Part shown: positions 25,056 through 34,325 of the stretch, one piece after another | Layout: each line of letters starts with the position of its first letter | Numbering within the stretch: position 1 is the stretch's first letter | Assembly: GCA_036652335.1 (NCBI GenBank) | Contig: JAVVWB010000008.1 | Span: 22,099-86,098, forward strand | Direction of reading: 5' to 3' | DNA from: JAVVWB01 sp036652335 | GTDB lineage: Bacteria; Synergistota; Synergistia; Synergistales; Synergistaceae | Length of the DNA: 64,000 bases | Notes under the pieces: generated by a model | Told to the model about the DNA's origin: nothing | The model's input: the letters and a program-made list of their open reading frames with translations, nothing else | Database searches by the model: none | Program-made: the position numbers and the translations under genes

Positions 25056-26654
25056 CTATTTTTTATATTGTATCATTTTCTGCAAAGAACCTCTGCCACC
25101 GTCACAATGTATTAGAGACATAGGTTTATCTATAGGTTCATGTGTCCTTGGGTCAATCGTAATATTTGTGTGTGTCAAATAAAAATCAGAGGTGGATAGG
25201 AGTTCATGCCTTATCGATTCTCCTTGGTATCCTCTTGATTGATACAACGATGACGCAAGCCAAAGGACACCGTCATAAGTCATAACGACTGATTTAATAT
25301 TTTTAGGAGAACAGAGATCATTGTACTTATTTTTATAATCTCTAAGTAATGACGCTGTCCTTGGATCTAATGTTGTTACTTCATTTAGCCACCATGTGTT
25401 TTTATAATATTCTTTTGCTTCTTCGTCCAAATTGTCTATATAGTTTTCCCCCAATATTGCACCAGTGTATCCTATCTCTCTTGCCGTTTGAATCATTAAA
25501 TCTTTATATTCATCAGAAGATATTAGCAATAGCAAATCAGATTCGTTCTCTTTTATAGCTTCAAGTAAGAGTTTATAAGATTTCTTATTGTCAGAAGTGA
25601 AAGCAATGTCCACATTTGCCTCTCCTCCAAAGACTTTTAGCCAATGAAGGAAAAATTCATGCTCTTCTTTATGATATAAGCTACTCGACTCATAAAGTAT
25701 TCCAAGTTTCTTTCTTTTTAGCCCTTGAACAACAAAGTACGCCGTCATTTTTGCTCTCTCATAAGAGTTTTTTGCCAAACTGAACACATATAGATGAGGT
25801 TTCTTCTCATCTCTTATCATCATTCTAGGTGTGTCCGCAGTCGTCACAAGAAGAGGTACTTCTAACTCATCTGCCAACGGGACAATCTTTTCCGTTATAG
25901 ACGCATCCATTCCCGTTAGCATAACTAGTAGCGTTTTATCTTTCATTACATTTTTTATATATTTATATGCTTTTTCAGGATTTGATGGCGTATCAAAGCC
26001 AACTATCTTAAATCTAAAACCTGCACCTTTGTTTTGTGCATTGATTTTTTCAACAGCAAGTTGAGCGGCTCTCAGTCTATCATATCCACCTGTAAACTTA
26101 GCATCACTCAGCACATCAAAATATGCAATTCTGTACTCATTACCCACAGGATCTCGTTGGTTGCCAATTTGGAGAAATAAAATTATCAGAGCAATCGCTG
26201 AGATTAAAAAGATAAATGTATTGCAAATTACTTTCTTTCTAAGCCATTTAGTCCTAGGTTTTTTTGCTAGGCATCCGTCTATTTTTTTTAAATTGCCGGG
26301 TGAAGCAAAAAAGGTATTAGCATATTTGTCATCGTTTGTCGTTTCTTCAGCAGAAGAAATTTCAGCAATAAATTCGATTATTTCAATAACAAAAGAAACA
26401 TCTTGTTTGGAAAAGCCTAATTTATCAAGTAAGTAATTTCTATATTCTTCACATTTAAGGTTTTCTTTCCTAAGCTCAGCAGACCAACCTTTTTTTGATA
26501 AATTTCTTAATGAGAACGTTAGGGTAAAAATTTCTTTTGTATCCAAATCATTGTATTCTTCTAAAAATTGAGAAAGTCTGTCTGTATCTTCAAAAATTTG
26601 CAGACCATAGTCTTCTATTATTTTTTCTAAATTTTTTTTCATTTTGTCTTTCAT
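25056..26654 (-). CDS. Membrane-anchored type 1 periplasmic binding protein with N-terminal cytoplasmic helical domain
   Basis: A 532-residue three-part protein. Residues about 5-100 form a charged all-helical domain (KIIEDYGLQIFEDTDRLSQF...VIEIIEFIAEIS). It matches the pattern of a small helical domain often placed at the N terminus of bacterial signalling proteins with WD40, zinc-ribbon or kinase modules: YG-x-x-L-x-D-x-x-R-L, ending in a tryptophan/hydrophobic helix. One membrane helix follows (about 140-163). Residues about 172-530 are a leucine/amino-acid-type ligand-binding fold (AYFDVLSDAKFTGGYDRLRA, VPLLVTTADTPRMM). There is no signal peptide or lipobox and no ABC permease gene nearby, so a sensor-like role is inferred rather than transport. 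GGAGG precedes the ATG. The domain match is from memory. Confidence 0.7.
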   Translation of the reverse strand: MKDKMKKNLEKIIEDYGLQIFEDTDRLSQFLEEYNDLDTKEIFTLTFSLRNLSKKGWSAELRKENLKCEEYRNYLLDKLGFSKQDVSFVIEIIEFIAEISSAEETTNDDKYANTFFASPGNLKKIDGCLAKKPRTKWLRKKVICNTFIFLISAIALIILFLQIGNQRDPVGNEYRIAYFDVLSDAKFTGGYDRLRAAQLAVEKINAQNKGAGFRFKIVGFDTPSNPEKAYKYIKNVMKDKTLLVMLTGMDASITEKIVPLADELEVPLLVTTADTPRMMIRDEKKPHLYVFSLAKNSYERAKMTAYFVVQGLKRKKLGILYESSSLYHKEEHEFFLHWLKVFGGEANVDIAFTSDNKKSYKLLLEAIKENESDLLLLISSDEYKDLMIQTAREIGYTGAILGENYIDNLDEEAKEYYKNTWWLNEVTTLDPRTASLLRDYKNKYNDLCSPKNIKSVVMTYDGVLWLASSLYQSRGYQGESIRHELLSTSDFYLTHTNITIDPRTHEPIDKPMSLIHCDGGRGSLQKMIQYKK

Positions 26655-26790
26655 ACAGTTACCTCCACGATATCTTTTACAAGGTTACAGGAAAAATACG
26701 TTTATGTTCTTTTTAAATTTATATATCATTCTATGATAAAATTTGAACTATAAATATAGTAGCATAATAAATATATACAAAGGAGTTCTC

Positions 26791-27366
26791 ATGTATAAAA
26801 AACTTTCGAAATTACACCCACTTATTATGGCTAGTTTTGCATTTGTTTTCTTTATAATTTCTCTGTTTTCATGGCATGTTGACTTTCTCGAAGTAAGTAG
26901 CCCGAAAAGTGGTTTAATTTTTAGTTCTCCATGTTCAAACGGTTACAGATTTTCTACTCGATATATTCATTCAGTAGAGCTTACACCTGTTGAAGACTAC
27001 TATATTATTACAGGTGGAAAGATATGGTTATGGGAAGAACGAGTCCGCTCCTCTAAAGCAGGCATGCCTTCTATGATACCTATGCACGGACGATATATTG
27101 AAGCAAAAGATTGGCTTATTTATCAGGGTGGACAAATCTCGTTCGACACATACTTTTATCGCATAGGTGATAAGCAATTCGGTTGCAATCAGGCAAAATT
27201 CTCACCATTTGGTCTTTGTAACTTTTACGAAATATTCTCCAGGGAACTTCTATCCGTAAAAGTTACCAAAATGCCATTCTATTACAAAAAACCATTTTTC
27301 TCTAAAAAGTTATATGAAGCAGAAAAAAATGTCGAACCAATAAACAAACCCTTACAAAAATTTTAA
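26791..27366 (+). CDS. DUF1850 family protein, TAXI-TRAP associated
   Basis: A 191-residue protein with an N-terminal membrane or signal segment (about 8-30) and an extracytoplasmic domain. The segment FSTRYIHSVELTPVEDYY is the DUF1850 core: a small beta domain beginning with an IHSV-type motif. Proteins of this family are repeatedly found beside TAXI-type TRAP transporters, and one lies about 1 kb away here; the molecular role is unknown. AGGAG lies 6 bases before the ATG at 26791, preferred over an upstream in-frame start. It runs opposite to the transporter and overlaps the end of the neighbouring membrane-protein gene by 15 bases. Confidence 0.75.
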   Translation: MYKKLSKLHPLIMASFAFVFFIISLFSWHVDFLEVSSPKSGLIFSSPCSNGYRFSTRYIHSVELTPVEDYYIITGGKIWLWEERVRSSKAGMPSMIPMHGRYIEAKDWLIYQGGQISFDTYFYRIGDKQFGCNQAKFSPFGLCNFYEIFSRELLSVKVTKMPFYYKKPFFSKKLYEAEKNVEPINKPLQKF

Positions 27367-28257
27367 GTCAATCAGAATTAGTATTATTCCTAATAATTGC
27401 AACAATAACATAGTTAAACAAACTAAGTTATACCGATATTTTTGTAACATCATAGTAATGTATCGAAATACCGTTTTTTGTAGCATATATGCAATGAATA
27501 CAAAAAAGACAGCGTCACATGCAAATAAACATATACCAGAAAAATCTAGCAAAAAGGCAGGTCTTAAAGGAATAAAAAGTATCACAAATAAGAACGAATT
27601 TAAAAGTCTATTCAGTGAAAGATAAATAGTATCATTCAAGCAGAAATCTTCTTCCAAGCATGAATTTCCTTCCACTAAGATACGCTCTTTTAATCCTATA
27701 AAAAATAGAGTAGAAACAGCTATTGCTATAATACCAACCCACGCAACAACCGATGTTTCTTGCCAAATATTGATACTTACAAAAGATTCAACGCTTATAA
27801 TCTTTCCAGATATTCCTCTTTCATACATGTAGCAACCATATAAAGTAAGTAAAAAGAAAAGAGCAGCATCACAGATACAATATACTTTTATATTTTTATA
27901 GTGGAAAACAGATTTACCGTAACGAGCCCAAATAAAAATTTGTCCTGATGTAAAAATAATCACGGGGATATATATAGCTGTAAAGCAGATAGAAACAAAG
28001 GATGGCAAGCTACCTATTGGCAACATAAAAAACACAGATAATAATAAGATAAAAGCTATGTAACAAGAATAATTAGTACATTTCTTTCTATGTCTTTCTA
28101 AAGAGGTAGGCATATTCTTTGTAGAAATGCTTTTATAAAATAAGTCGTTATCATACATATATATTATTAACAAACAAAATACAAAAAATATGAACGATGT
28201 TGCTGAAATTAAAGATAGAAAAAGTGACATCATAGCCGTTTTCCCCTTAGAAGCCAT
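27352..28257 (-). CDS. Polytopic membrane protein, unknown
   Basis: A 301-residue hydrophobic protein with about eight predicted membrane helices (roughly 12-35, 60-82, 87-110, 125-145, 165-187, 210-232, 236-258, 275-298). The topology is loosely like subunit-1-type proteins of membrane hydrogenases or complex I, but none of their quinone-site motifs are evident and no family is recognised. It is Cys-rich for a membrane protein. It lies downstream of the TAXI-TRAP unit on the same strand beyond a terminator, and converges with the DUF1850 gene. Confidence 0.6.
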   Translation of the reverse strand: MASKGKTAMMSLFLSLISATSFIFFVFCLLIIYMYDNDLFYKSISTKNMPTSLERHRKKCTNYSCYIAFILLLSVFFMLPIGSLPSFVSICFTAIYIPVIIFTSGQIFIWARYGKSVFHYKNIKVYCICDAALFFLLTLYGCYMYERGISGKIISVESFVSINIWQETSVVAWVGIIAIAVSTLFFIGLKERILVEGNSCLEEDFCLNDTIYLSLNRLLNSFLFVILFIPLRPAFLLDFSGICLFACDAVFFVFIAYMLQKTVFRYITMMLQKYRYNLVCLTMLLLQLLGIILILIDLKFL

Positions 28258-28280
28258 TTTTTTTATTATACAACAAAAAA

Positions 28281-28317
28281 CCTCATTTATGTTTTCTCTA
28301 TAGAAACATAAATGAGG
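28281..28317 (-). terminator. Terminator of the TAXI-TRAP unit
   Basis: A 14-bp perfect stem (28281-28294 with 28304-28317), a 9-base loop, and a T-rich tail on the minus strand. It follows the binding-protein gene and precedes the unknown membrane-protein gene. Confidence 0.85.
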
Positions 28318-28349
28318 CTATTTTATTAGATATTTTCTTGTATTTTAAC

Positions 28350-29306
28350 TTATTTAATGAGGCCCTTTTCTTTAAAGAACTTCACTGCTCCTGGATGGAG
28401 AGGAGCGGTTACACCATTTAAAGCACCTTTAAGTGAGATCTCTTTTCCCTTTGCATGTGCTGCTTTTACGTCATCTAAGTTTTTATAAAGAGCTGTTAGG
28501 AAGTTGTAAATATCTTTTTCCGGTACATCTGCATGTGTAACAAGAAGAGCCATTACAGCAGGTGTTTTTGTATCTTTTGTAATACCTTTATACGTATTTG
28601 CCGGAATTACACTTGATACAAAGAAAGGATACTTTTTGTTCAACTTTTTGAGAAATGCGCTATCAAAGCTGTGCAATGTAATATTCTTCTTTGTCGTTGT
28701 AAGGTCCATAATTGCTGCTGTCGGATATCCTGCAACTACAAATCCTGCATCAATCTGTTCGTCCTTGAAACGTCCAGCTGTACCAGCGAAATCAAGATAG
28801 TCTGTCTTTTTAAAGTCTTTTTCTGAAATTCCTGAAAGTGCTAATAATGCTTGCAAGTCGCCCCATACACCAGAACCCTGTGCACCAACGCTTACTCTTT
28901 TGCCTTTCAAATCAGTAAACTTCTTAATATTTGCTTCTTTTGTAACAACCATTTGAACGTGTTCTGGATAGAGGGATGCTACTACACGGATGTTTTTAAG
29001 TGGTTTATCTTTAAACATCAACTGTCCATTCAATGCCCAATATGTAATATCGTTCTGTACGAATGCAATTTCAATTTCTTTTCTTGATACCAAGTTAATA
29101 TTTGCAACTGAAGCATTTCCTGTTTCTGCTGTACAACGGAGTTTGCCATCCTTTGTAACTGCTGCAGCAAGAGCACCACCTACTGCATAATATGTTCCCG
29201 CTGTTCCACCTGTTGCAATTGACATGTAAGTTGCTGCTGATGCAACTGATGATATGGTTAGGACTGCCATTAGTGTTACTACCGCATAGATAAAGCCTTT
29301 TTTCAT
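28350..29306 (-). CDS. TAXI family TRAP transporter solute-binding protein
   Basis: A 318-residue secreted binding protein. Residues 1-22 form a Sec signal peptide ending in SVASAA, then TYMSIATGGTAGTYYAVGGALA, the diagnostic start of mature TAXI proteins. Further family segments are QNDITYWALNGQ, RVVASLYPEHVQMV and GAQGSGVWGDLQALLA. It captures a solute in the periplasm (glutamate and other carboxylates are known for some TAXI proteins) and delivers it to the fused permease encoded just upstream. The ATG at 29306 has GGAGG 8 bases before it. Confidence 0.93.
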   Translation of the reverse strand: MKKGFIYAVVTLMAVLTISSVASAATYMSIATGGTAGTYYAVGGALAAAVTKDGKLRCTAETGNASVANINLVSRKEIEIAFVQNDITYWALNGQLMFKDKPLKNIRVVASLYPEHVQMVVTKEANIKKFTDLKGKRVSVGAQGSGVWGDLQALLALSGISEKDFKKTDYLDFAGTAGRFKDEQIDAGFVVAGYPTAAIMDLTTTKKNITLHSFDSAFLKKLNKKYPFFVSSVIPANTYKGITKDTKTPAVMALLVTHADVPEKDIYNFLTALYKNLDDVKAAHAKGKEISLKGALNGVTAPLHPGAVKFFKEKGLIK

Positions 29307-29340
29307 TTTACATTCCTCCGATTTTTTAAATAATAAGTAT

Positions 29341-31407
29341 CTATTGATGTGAATCAAGTGTTGCATCTAATGCTTTTTTAGACATCCTTTTTTTCTTGGC
29401 TCTTTGTATAACTATTATTACCAAGAAGATTGCAAATCCAAATAAGTCAGAACGTGTACCTGGAACCAACAATCCTAGAGCACCCACAAAAGATATTAGT
29501 CGCATTATAGGTGTAATAGGTGCAGTAAAAAATCCTATTGTGGACATTGCAAGTAGTACAACCCCTAATAACGCTGTCAATACAGCTTGAACAAGGTGAA
29601 TAGTATCTACGTTTATAAATAGCAATATTGGATTATACACATATATATATGGGACCAAGAAACCAGCGAGAGCAAGTTTGAAAGCAGTTAGACCTGTTTT
29701 CATAGGATCTGAACCAGATATACCTGCACCTGCGTAAGCAGCTAGTGCTACAGGTGGAGTAAGGTCCGCTGCAATACCAAAGTAGAACACAAACATATAT
29801 GCTGCCATTGGTGGAACTCCTAGAAGTAGCAACGCTGGAGCCGCCATAGTACTTGTAACTATAAAGTTTGCTGTTGTTGGAAGTCCCATTCCCAAGAGCA
29901 AGCTAGCAATCATCGTAAAGAATAGGGTCAAAATCTTTGTTGTAGCCAAAGCAACTTCCTCTAATGGAATAGAGAATGCGCTAGACATTAACGTTACCAA
30001 AATATTGCCAGTTCCAACAGATGCAAGTGAAACGATTGCATTTGCTATACGCAAAGCGAGCCCCGTCAGTGTACCCATGCCAACTATCAATCCTACAGTT
30101 GCACAGGCACAAGCTACGCCAAGTGCGCTTCTAGCCCCAGACTCAAAGGCTTCAATTAAGTGTGGTAAAGTCAATCTTGTTTCCTTATTTACCCACGAAA
30201 GTAGGAAACTGATAACGATACCATTAAAAGCTGCTTTCAAAGGAGTAAATCCTGCAAGCAAAAAGTAGATAATTGCGAATAAAGGAATTAGTAAGAATCC
30301 CTTTGCTTTAAGTAAAGGCCATAGAGGAGGTAGCTGACTAAAAGGAATTCCTTCAAGGCCAAGTCTTGATGCTTCGAAGTGAACTTGAACCATAACAGCA
30401 AAGTAGTAAAGCAGAGCCGGAATTATAGCCGCTACTACAACTTCCATATAGGGAACACCTAATATCTGAGCCATAATAAAGGCTGCAGCTCCCATTACAG
30501 GAGGCATTATCTGTCCACCGGTTGATGCTACTGCTTCTACTGCGGCAGCAAAATGAGGTTCATAACCAACGCTTTTCATAAGTGGAATCGTAAACATGCC
30601 TGTTGTACAAACATTAGCAACGGATGAGCCGGATACTGTACCCATCAAGCCCGAGCTAACGACAGCCACTTTTGCCGGGCCACCTGTAGACCAACCAGCT
30701 AAAGAGAGCGAGAGGTCTATTATAAATTTACCAAGTCCTGTCCTTTCTAAGACAGCACCAAAGAGTATAAACATAAATACAAATGTTGAAGAAACCTGTA
30801 AAGGCGTACCAAATATACCCTCAATTCCCAAGTACATATGGTTTACTATCCTTGAGAAAGAAAAGCCCCTATGTGCAATCATATCTGGCATATATCGTCC
30901 AAAATAGCAATATAAAAGTGCCAATATCGCCAATAATGGAAGTACAGGGCTAGAAATTCTCCTAGTAGCTTCAAGGAGGAAAATTATTACGAATGATCCA
31001 GCTAGGAGATCTAACGTTGTTGGCAAGCCAGAACGCAACGATAGTTCATTATAAAATATTACAATATACAGAGCAGAAAGGACTCCGCCAATTAAAAACA
31101 AAAAGTCATAGATAGGGATACCTTTCGTTTTGGATTGTTTTGCAGTTGCAGGATAGAGCATAAAAACCAAAGCGAGAGTAAAAGCAAGATGAACCGCTCC
31201 CTGTTTCTGAGAGAGTAACAACCCAAAACCAGATGTGTAAAAGTGAAAACAAGACATTAGAACGGCAACTAAGGTTACTAACTTCCCCTGCCAACCATTT
31301 AAAATCCTAAATCTTGATTCTGTGTCATATTTCCTCATTAGATCGTCTAAATCTATCTGTCCGCTGGTGTGTTTATTATTATTTTCTGATTCGTCAACAC
31401 AACTCAT
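29341..31407 (-). CDS. TRAP transporter fused permease (4TM-12TM, TAXI type)
   Basis: A 688-residue fused DctQ-DctM permease with about 17-18 membrane segments. A short cytoplasmic N terminus is followed by the small-subunit-like helices and then the large domain with GAVLERTGLGKFIIDL, GLMGTVSGSSVANVCTTG, GGQIMPPVMGAAAFI, GMGLPTTANFIVTSTMAAPAL and DLTPPVALAAYAGAG, all standard for the TAXI branch. Transport is driven by a Na+ or H+ gradient. The start is taken at 31407 because GGAGG sits 8 bases upstream; an in-frame ATG at 31443 has no ribosome site. It is followed by the binding-protein gene after 34 bases. Confidence 0.93.
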   Translation of the reverse strand: MSCVDESENNNKHTSGQIDLDDLMRKYDTESRFRILNGWQGKLVTLVAVLMSCFHFYTSGFGLLLSQKQGAVHLAFTLALVFMLYPATAKQSKTKGIPIYDFLFLIGGVLSALYIVIFYNELSLRSGLPTTLDLLAGSFVIIFLLEATRRISSPVLPLLAILALLYCYFGRYMPDMIAHRGFSFSRIVNHMYLGIEGIFGTPLQVSSTFVFMFILFGAVLERTGLGKFIIDLSLSLAGWSTGGPAKVAVVSSGLMGTVSGSSVANVCTTGMFTIPLMKSVGYEPHFAAAVEAVASTGGQIMPPVMGAAAFIMAQILGVPYMEVVVAAIIPALLYYFAVMVQVHFEASRLGLEGIPFSQLPPLWPLLKAKGFLLIPLFAIIYFLLAGFTPLKAAFNGIVISFLLSWVNKETRLTLPHLIEAFESGARSALGVACACATVGLIVGMGTLTGLALRIANAIVSLASVGTGNILVTLMSSAFSIPLEEVALATTKILTLFFTMIASLLLGMGLPTTANFIVTSTMAAPALLLLGVPPMAAYMFVFYFGIAADLTPPVALAAYAGAGISGSDPMKTGLTAFKLALAGFLVPYIYVYNPILLFINVDTIHLVQAVLTALLGVVLLAMSTIGFFTAPITPIMRLISFVGALGLLVPGTRSDLFGFAIFLVIIVIQRAKKKRMSKKALDATLDSHQ

Positions 31408-31549
31408 ACGATCCGCCTCCAAACATTTTTCATCTTTTATCATTTGACTTACACATAATCTAGCAAAACTCGAAAAATGTCAAGAGAAAATTCACTAAAT
31501 TCACATCAATATTTTGAACTTTCTTTTATTTTTGATAATTTATTAACAT

Positions 31550-32188
31550 TTACTTACAAATATCAACCGATTTAGATGCTCCGATTCTTTTTGCTCCAGC
31601 TTCTATCATGAGTATAGCCGTCTTTTTGTCTCTTATACCCCCAGAGGCTTTAACAGACATACCATTACCAACTGTTTTTGCCATTAACTTAACATCTTCA
31701 GCAGTAGCTCCACCTGTCGAAAAACCTGTGGCAGTTTTTACAAAATGAGCCTTTGCACTTTTGGCAATTTTGCATGCTTGAATTTTTTCTTCTTCGTTTA
31801 ACAAGCATGTTTCTATAATTACTTTTACTGTTTTTCCTTTTGCCTCAGTTACAATATTCTTTATTTCTTTCTCTACTTCATCAAATTTTTTGTCTTTCAC
31901 CCAACCGACATTTATTACCATGTCAATTTCATCTGCACCTAGGGCTATAGCTTCTTTTGTCTCAAAAACTTTTGTCGAAGTTGTACACATACCAAGAGGG
32001 AAACCTACGACAGAACATATTTTCACTTCTGAATTTTTTAACATTTCTTTTGCAAAAGATACATACGATGAATTAACACAGACAGAAGCAAAGTTATGTG
32101 CTATAGCTTCTTCACATAATTTTTTTATGTCTTTTTCTGTTGCATTTTGGTTTAAATTTGTATGGTCAATGTACTTTTCTAAATCCAT
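31550..32188 (-). CDS. deoC: Deoxyribose-phosphate aldolase
   Basis: A 212-residue class I aldolase cleaving 2-deoxyribose 5-phosphate to glyceraldehyde 3-phosphate and acetaldehyde in deoxynucleoside breakdown. Visible motifs: IDHTNLN at the N terminus, VVGFPLG, DEIDMVINVGWVK, the Schiff-base Lys in FVKTATGFSTGGAT, and the second active-site Lys in VKASGGIRDKKTA. Length is typical. It starts one base after the helicase gene stops, so the helicase and deoC are co-transcribed, with no clear functional link. Confidence 0.95.
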   Translation of the reverse strand: MDLEKYIDHTNLNQNATEKDIKKLCEEAIAHNFASVCVNSSYVSFAKEMLKNSEVKICSVVGFPLGMCTTSTKVFETKEAIALGADEIDMVINVGWVKDKKFDEVEKEIKNIVTEAKGKTVKVIIETCLLNEEEKIQACKIAKSAKAHFVKTATGFSTGGATAEDVKLMAKTVGNGMSVKASGGIRDKKTAILMIEAGAKRIGASKSVDICK

Positions 32189-32189
32189 T

Positions 32190-33770
32190 TTATTTTTCTC
32201 CTTTTTTGTTAAGCTCTTCTGTTATTTTTATTTGTTCAATTTTTTCTTCAAATCCAAATACACTTGTATCAATTTGGTTTACTTTCATGTCAATTTTGTG
32301 CATTCCAGAAAATTTATATCCATTCGACAATCTATTTTGCATGCGTTTTATCTTTAGTAGAGCTTGCAAGTAGTTTCTTTCTGATTTTCTTAATATTTCT
32401 GCTGCTTCAAGTGCATCAGGTGTTTCTCCCTCAGCAAAAAGACAAGCAATCGATATGTTAGGCAATACATCCATTTCGTCGTTCCATATATCTGCCAATA
32501 CTTTTTTAACTTTTTTACGAAACTTTTGGTCTTTTATATATCCTAGAGTATGAGTAATAGAACGAAGTAACTCTTCTATCTCCATTACTGCATCTCGAAA
32601 ACGTCTTTTGGGAAGTGAGTAGGTTATTAGCATTTTTGCTTCAGTTTCTATAGACACTTCTTTTTTAAGTAGCTTACTAACAGATGGGTGAACTGAGATT
32701 TTTGCTTCTTCACATTTTTTCTCCAATGTTTCCAAGTATAGAGTGGATGTGTCATAAGAATAATTTTCACATTTACTTTTTGGTATATATGTAACATAAC
32801 CTGTATTAAAGTATCCCTTACGTCCGGCACGTCCTGCCATTTGCATAAATTCATTTTTTGAAAGAGGCCCATCTATAAATTTAGCCATTTGTCCAAAAAC
32901 GACTGTCTCAGCAGGTAAGTTGACCCCCAAGGATAAGGCATCTGTCCCTATTACTACATCTAATATTCTTTCTCTAAAAGCCATTTCTACCAACAATTTT
33001 TCCTTTGGTAACATGGCTCCTACATATACACCTACACCTTTATATAGAACATCTGAAATTTTCACAACTTCTAATATTTTTGCAATTTCTTTTAATCTTG
33101 TTTTTAACTCTGGTTCAATTTCTCTACGTGTCTTTGCAATTTGCAGTGCTATGTATTCTGCACCTTTTTTTGAGAATACAAATACAAGAGCATCATGAAT
33201 AGAATAGAGTTTTACCCCTTTACGCCTAAAAACAAGGTCGGTTACTCTCGATTCGGTTTCATAGAGGGCAAATTCTCTTAGTGCTGTTTCTTCTAGATAT
33301 TGTTTTATTTTGTCAGGATTTCCAAATGTAGCGGACATTACAAGAATATCACTATCAAACGACGTTTTACGCAAGCCATCAATGTAGGCTCTAGCTCGTT
33401 CTGAATCATTAAATATGTAGTGAAATTCGTCTATTATGACTTTTTGATTGGGGAGATGTGCATATTTGAGTGTGTATATTTCTTGTGTACAACATAGAAT
33501 TTGTGCACTTTCATTTTTTTTAAAGTCACCTGTCTCTAGTCCTACATCAAACCCCATAGATTTCAAGTCCAGATAACGTTCATTTGAAAGTGCCTTTATT
33601 GGTGCAGTAAAAATTACTTTGCTTGTTGGTTTTATTGTGTTGCCATAAATATCAAGAAGCCCCGACCAAACGTAAGAAACTAGAGTCTTACCACTACCGG
33701 TCGGGGCTGATATTACACCACTTTTACCTATTATTGTTTTTATCGCTTCATCTTGCCATTTGTAGAACAT
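32190..33770 (-). CDS. Ski2-like DEAD/DEAH superfamily 2 helicase, short form
   Basis: A 526-residue ATP-dependent nucleic-acid helicase. Seen: Walker A APTGSGKT (around 22-29), motif Ib TAPIKALSNERY, motif II DEFH (IIDEFHYIF), motif III VMSATFG, motif V DALSLGVNLPAE, and motif VI QMAGRAGRKG, all in the Ski2/Mtr4/Hel308 style. It lacks the long C-terminal extensions of Ski2/Mtr4; the last 150 residues are a mainly helical region. It sits in a tight run GNAT-helicase-deoC (0-1 base gaps). An RNA turnover or repair role is possible; nothing in the sequence decides. Confidence 0.85.
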   Translation of the reverse strand: MFYKWQDEAIKTIIGKSGVISAPTGSGKTLVSYVWSGLLDIYGNTIKPTSKVIFTAPIKALSNERYLDLKSMGFDVGLETGDFKKNESAQILCCTQEIYTLKYAHLPNQKVIIDEFHYIFNDSERARAYIDGLRKTSFDSDILVMSATFGNPDKIKQYLEETALREFALYETESRVTDLVFRRKGVKLYSIHDALVFVFSKKGAEYIALQIAKTRREIEPELKTRLKEIAKILEVVKISDVLYKGVGVYVGAMLPKEKLLVEMAFRERILDVVIGTDALSLGVNLPAETVVFGQMAKFIDGPLSKNEFMQMAGRAGRKGYFNTGYVTYIPKSKCENYSYDTSTLYLETLEKKCEEAKISVHPSVSKLLKKEVSIETEAKMLITYSLPKRRFRDAVMEIEELLRSITHTLGYIKDQKFRKKVKKVLADIWNDEMDVLPNISIACLFAEGETPDALEAAEILRKSERNYLQALLKIKRMQNRLSNGYKFSGMHKIDMKVNQIDTSVFGFEEKIEQIKITEELNKKGEK

Positions 33771-34247
33771 CTACAGTTTTATCCTAAATGCAGGTAGTAA
33801 TCGTTCCAACTTACCCGCCTTAAATTTAACATCTTCTAGACGCTCGGCACCCATGTGAGTATAGAATTCAGCTCCTCCAGGATCGGAAATTGCATATAAA
33901 TATTCCGCACCTATCGTCTCAGCCAATTCACAGGCGTGAAGATACATTTCTCCACCTATTCCTGTTCCAATGTAATCTGGTACAACCCAAAGGCGACGCA
34001 ACCACAAAGTGTCATCTTCTAGCTTTTCTAGTGAGTAAAAACCAAGAATTTGTTCTGTCTCTTCATTTTCAACTACGTACGTGGGATTAGTTTCTACAAA
34101 ATCAACTGTTACATTTAAGAAGTCACTAAATTCTTCCATCATTTCTGATGAGTATTCCCAATAACCTTTTGATGACCACGCTATATCAGACAGTGCTTCC
34201 GCTTCGTCCGGTGTTGCAGGACGTATTCGAACATCGTCGTCTAACAT
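33771..34247 (-). CDS. GNAT family N-acetyltransferase
   Basis: A 158-residue single-domain GNAT protein. It begins VRIRPATPDEAEALSDIAW (strand 1 and helix 1), has an acetyl-CoA-binding segment LWVVPDYIGTGIGGEMYLHA (V/I-x-x-x-x-x-G-x-G), and ends with YAISDPGGAEFYTHMGAERLED, the usual N/P-x-x-A-x-x-F-Y-x-x-x-G motif. It transfers an acetyl group to an unknown small molecule or protein amine. It is directly followed by the helicase gene with no gap. Confidence 0.88.
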   Translation of the reverse strand: MLDDDVRIRPATPDEAEALSDIAWSSKGYWEYSSEMMEEFSDFLNVTVDFVETNPTYVVENEETEQILGFYSLEKLEDDTLWLRRLWVVPDYIGTGIGGEMYLHACELAETIGAEYLYAISDPGGAEFYTHMGAERLEDVKFKAGKLERLLPAFRIKL

Positions 34248-34325
34248 TTGTTATATCAATCTCCTCTTTGTATCTCTATTTATTTTGTCTTAGTATATTA
34301 GCACACTTTTACTTTTTATGTTTAC

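Noticed and set aside
25056..26654. ABC transporter component
   Set aside because: No ATPase or permease genes lie nearby, and the protein is membrane-anchored with a cytoplasmic domain.
30596..30907. Plus-strand ORF opposite the TRAP permease
   Set aside because: Antisense shadow of a membrane-protein gene; similar shadows occur opposite most long genes here and were left out.
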